Assembly: GCA_963693285.1 (NCBI GenBank)
Contig: OY848926.1
Coordinates: 3,332,501-3,396,500, forward strand
Direction of reading: 5' to 3'
DNA from: Xestospongia muta
Lineage: Eukaryota > Porifera > Demospongiae > Haplosclerida > Petrosiidae
Length of the DNA: 64,000 nt
A model generated the notes under the pieces. It ran no database searches. It saw only the letters and a program-made list of their open reading frames with translations, and was not told where the DNA came from. Shown here piece after piece: positions 62,178 through 64,000 of the stretch. How positions within the stretch are numbered: the stretch's first letter is position 1; each line of letters opens with the position of its first letter. Both the position numbers and the translations under genes were made by a program.

Positions 62178-62501
62178 TATTGTATCTTAAGGCCACCATA
62201 CATGGTGCAATATTGTTGCACGCAACATGTTGTGTGCAACATGTTGCATGGAATAAACAAGCTCTCTATTCCATGCAACTCTTTGCAACATGTTGTTCCA
62301 TGCAACACTTCTTTTAATCACACAACATGTTGCATGCAACAAAGTTGCACTGTGTAAGGTGGCCTTTAGGTTTTTGTTACTCGAGATATCTTTCCCAGTT
62401 GCACACACACTGTCATAAATACAAAAAATCAATATACAGCACACTAAAAGTAAATTATCATACAGGAAAACCACAGAGCTAAATTAATGTCATACATTAC
62501 A
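62178..62501 (-). repeat. 5' LTR, interrupted by a MITE
   Basis: Matches 58851-58999 once the 176-bp MITE and one TTA are removed; target duplication ATAGA follows at 62502-62506. Confidence 0.85.
62190..62365. mobile_element. MITE, 176 bp, TTA target duplication
   Basis: Inverted ends AGGCCACCATACATGGTGCAA and TTGCACTGTGTAAGGTGGCCT, flanked by TTA on both sides (62187-62189 and 62366-62368), as in PIF/Harbinger-type elements. The interior is almost entirely made of CAACATGTTGC / GCAACATGTTG words in both orientations. It splits the 5' LTR of the gypsy element and so is younger than it. Confidence 0.85.
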
Positions 62502-62506
62502 ATAGA

Positions 62507-62968
62507 TAATACCCCAAGTCAATTATATGACTGATTTTGAGAAAAGTGATGGAATGATGAAAGCTGAAGCTGTGGCTCAGTACAAGAAACAAGAAACAGA
62601 TCTCCAATTTCAAATTCTAATGTAAAGTGATGAAGGTTTTTATGATCCTTTATTTGCAATGTTTGAACAATGTAAATGAAAGGAATCTCAGGTGAATCCA
62701 CTAGTGTTGTAATTGTTTAACAATAATTAAAACTAAAACTATTTTTGTAATGGCCAAATCCTTATTGTTAACAACAACAAACTATAACTAAAATTAACTA
62801 GCCATTGATTTACAATTAATAACAAAAACTAAAATTGCACAAAAGTAGTTGTGAATTTTAGCCATTTCATTTCCAGATTTCATACAATCAGATCAGTTAA
62901 CCATTCAAACGTGTAAATAGTTAAACACAAACTAAAATAACAATCAATTAACACAATGATCAAGCTGA
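62507..62968. other. AT-rich flank, nothing recognised
   Basis: No frame, exon or repeat that I can support. Confidence 0.5.
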
Positions 62969-63082
62969 ATGGTCAAAAGAAAGTCGTGAGACAGGCTGTC
63001 TCACGACTTTCTTTTGACCATACTGTATGTCACATTGCAAGCAGCTGTCTTAGACAGCTGCTTGCAATGTGACATACAGTAT
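62969..63082. repeat. Two abutting perfect palindromes (53 and 63 bp)
   Basis: Palindrome 1, 62969-63021: 26-nt arms around a single G (62995). Palindrome 2, 63020-63082: 31-nt arms around a single T (63051). They share the two bases AT at 63020-63021. No mismatch in either. Both arms share the word CTGTCT/AGACAG next to the centre. The second ends 17 bp before the ATG of a BED zinc-finger frame. Confidence 0.97.
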
Positions 63083-63099
63083 CTGGCATTCTGATCAAG

Positions 63100-63408
63100 A
63101 TGGCTACAGCAGCAGTAAAACCTGGAAGGCCAAAAACCAGCCCAGTTTGGAACTATTTTAAGTATGATAGGAAAGACTTTGTGCCAAGTTGACATAAACA
63201 TAGTAAATACTGTGAGGCTATTTTCAAAGGAAAGTTCAATACAAACTTGAAAGCTTACCTGAAAACCAAATATGGACAGGAATATGAGTTGTTACAAAAA
63301 GAAAAGAAAATAACAAGAAAAAATGAGTCAGCATTGGGAAATTCCAAAAAGTCACAGTGTAATTTTCAATTGCTGGAAATGCATTTATTAGAAAAAGAAA
63401 TCAGCTAA
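63100..63408 (+). pseudogene. BED zinc-finger (hAT/ZBED-type) N-terminal fragment
   Basis: ATG at 63100 reads MATAAVKPGRPKTSPVWNYF, then ...YCEAIFKGKFNTNLKAYLKT. This is a BED finger as at the N-terminus of hAT transposases and ZBED proteins (R...S.VW.YF......C..C...FKGK..TNL..HL...H). A TGA at 63190 sits where the first zinc-binding cysteine is expected, and the final histidine position is not clear, so the copy is dead. The frame continues with a lysine-rich stretch to a TAA at 63406. The transposase body would lie beyond and was not found before the window end. Confidence 0.65.
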
Positions 63409-64000
63409 GTGGCAATAACCTTGAAAGAGAAGTATTAATCAAAAATAACAAGTAGTATTTGCATATTTAGTACGTAGTAAATTTATCTTCTTTGGTTTAT
63501 TGATTTATAATAACAACTAAGAAAGGTTGCACAATTTGTGCAAACAACAATGATGCTGATGGTGCTTTCAATTGGTAACCACTAAAAGAAGCTGTATGTT
63601 GAATTAAATGATTCCAACTCTCTGCCAATACGTGTTCTCAAATTTTCATATGATTACTTACTTTGTAGCAAGGCATGCTGTAGATGGTTTTCAAAATAAT
63701 AATTTAAAAGCTACTAATAGCTTCGCTCAAATTTATTTAACTTTGGTCATGTTCAAGATATCAAAGTAAAAGATGATAACAATTTGTCCATTCAAGCAAA
63801 GTTCATTTTCTGTTGAAAAGGACTACGTCTTATATGTAAAATATTGCTGCTTTATGTTATGTCCTTCAAAAGTTTAGACATTTTTGAAAACAACCAGACA
63901 TTTTGACTTGTGATAAGAAATTACAGGAGAAGAGGAAACCACACTCTAAAAACTTGAGATAATACCAGTTGCAGAGTTGATATCAAAAAGAATTGAAATC
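63409..64000. other. Window end, nothing recognised
   Basis: Probably decayed body of the BED-bearing transposon. I could not follow any frame across it. Confidence 0.4.

Larger units (their letters stand above)
58851..62501 (-). mobile_element. Ty3/gypsy LTR retrotransposon, internally deleted
   Basis: Two direct repeats of about 149 bp with TGT...ACA ends (58851-58999 and 62178-62501, the latter interrupted by a MITE) are flanked by a 5-bp target duplication ATAGA (58846-58850 and 62502-62506). Reading on the minus strand, a polypurine tract (GAGTGGAGGAGA) abuts the left LTR, and TGGCGACGAG, a likely primer-binding site, abuts the right one. Order is gag, CCHC knuckle, protease, reverse transcriptase, RNase H, integrase, that is Ty3/gypsy. 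Frames are broken and most of RNase H plus the front of integrase is missing (about 3.5 kb against 5 kb or more for a full element), so it is dead. Confidence 0.93.

Overview
This is eukaryotic, almost certainly metazoan, DNA: AT-rich, with very compact intron-rich genes (most introns 31-60 bp, canonical GT..AG), neighbours 55-160 bp apart, and frequent head-to-head or tail-to-tail pairing. Together with an ankyrin-Roc-death-domain gene and many DNA-transposon relics this fits a demosponge such as Amphimedon. That is inference from gene content and architecture; no search was run. All exon models were assembled by hand from splice sites, reading frame and remembered family motifs.

Layout. Bases 1-10310 hold five housekeeping genes packed edge to edge: the 5' end of a GGA clathrin adaptor (minus, leaves the window), INTS15 (plus), COX10 (minus), RPP21 (plus) and LIG1 (minus), with an initiator tRNA-Met gene inside a LIG1 intron on the opposite strand. 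Three of the spaces between divergent genes are short enough to be shared promoters.

Bases 10311-41108 hold three complete tandem paralogues, all on the plus strand, of a Munc13-4 (UNC13D)/BAIAP3-type exocytosis factor (C2-MUN-C2, 31 coding exons each, 1121, 1104 and 1110 codons). Copies 2 and 3 lie in a recent segmental duplication of about 11 kb (17796-29080 and 30860-41836). Copy 2 alone carries a 969-bp hAT-like insertion with an 8-bp target duplication. Copies 2 and 3 have lost most predicted Ca2+ ligands of their C2 domains; copy 1 keeps a full set in the C-terminal C2.

Bases 42254-49955 are a transposon and pseudogene graveyard: a 2-kb Kolobok-like element (TTAA target site, 217-bp inverted repeats) holding a broken THAP gene and an opposed P2X7-tail-like zinc domain, then a Ulp1-like protease scrap, a reverse-transcriptase tail scrap and a probable beta-helix pseudogene.

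Bases 49956-57175 hold an ankyrin-Roc GTPase-death-domain gene (minus, 5' end not found), with recently duplicated ankyrin exons and one apparent frameshift. A small Ty3/gypsy element with 149-bp LTRs, a 5-bp target duplication and a nested 176-bp MITE follows (58851-62501). The window closes with two abutting perfect palindromes directly upstream of a BED zinc-finger transposase-type ORF (62969-63408).
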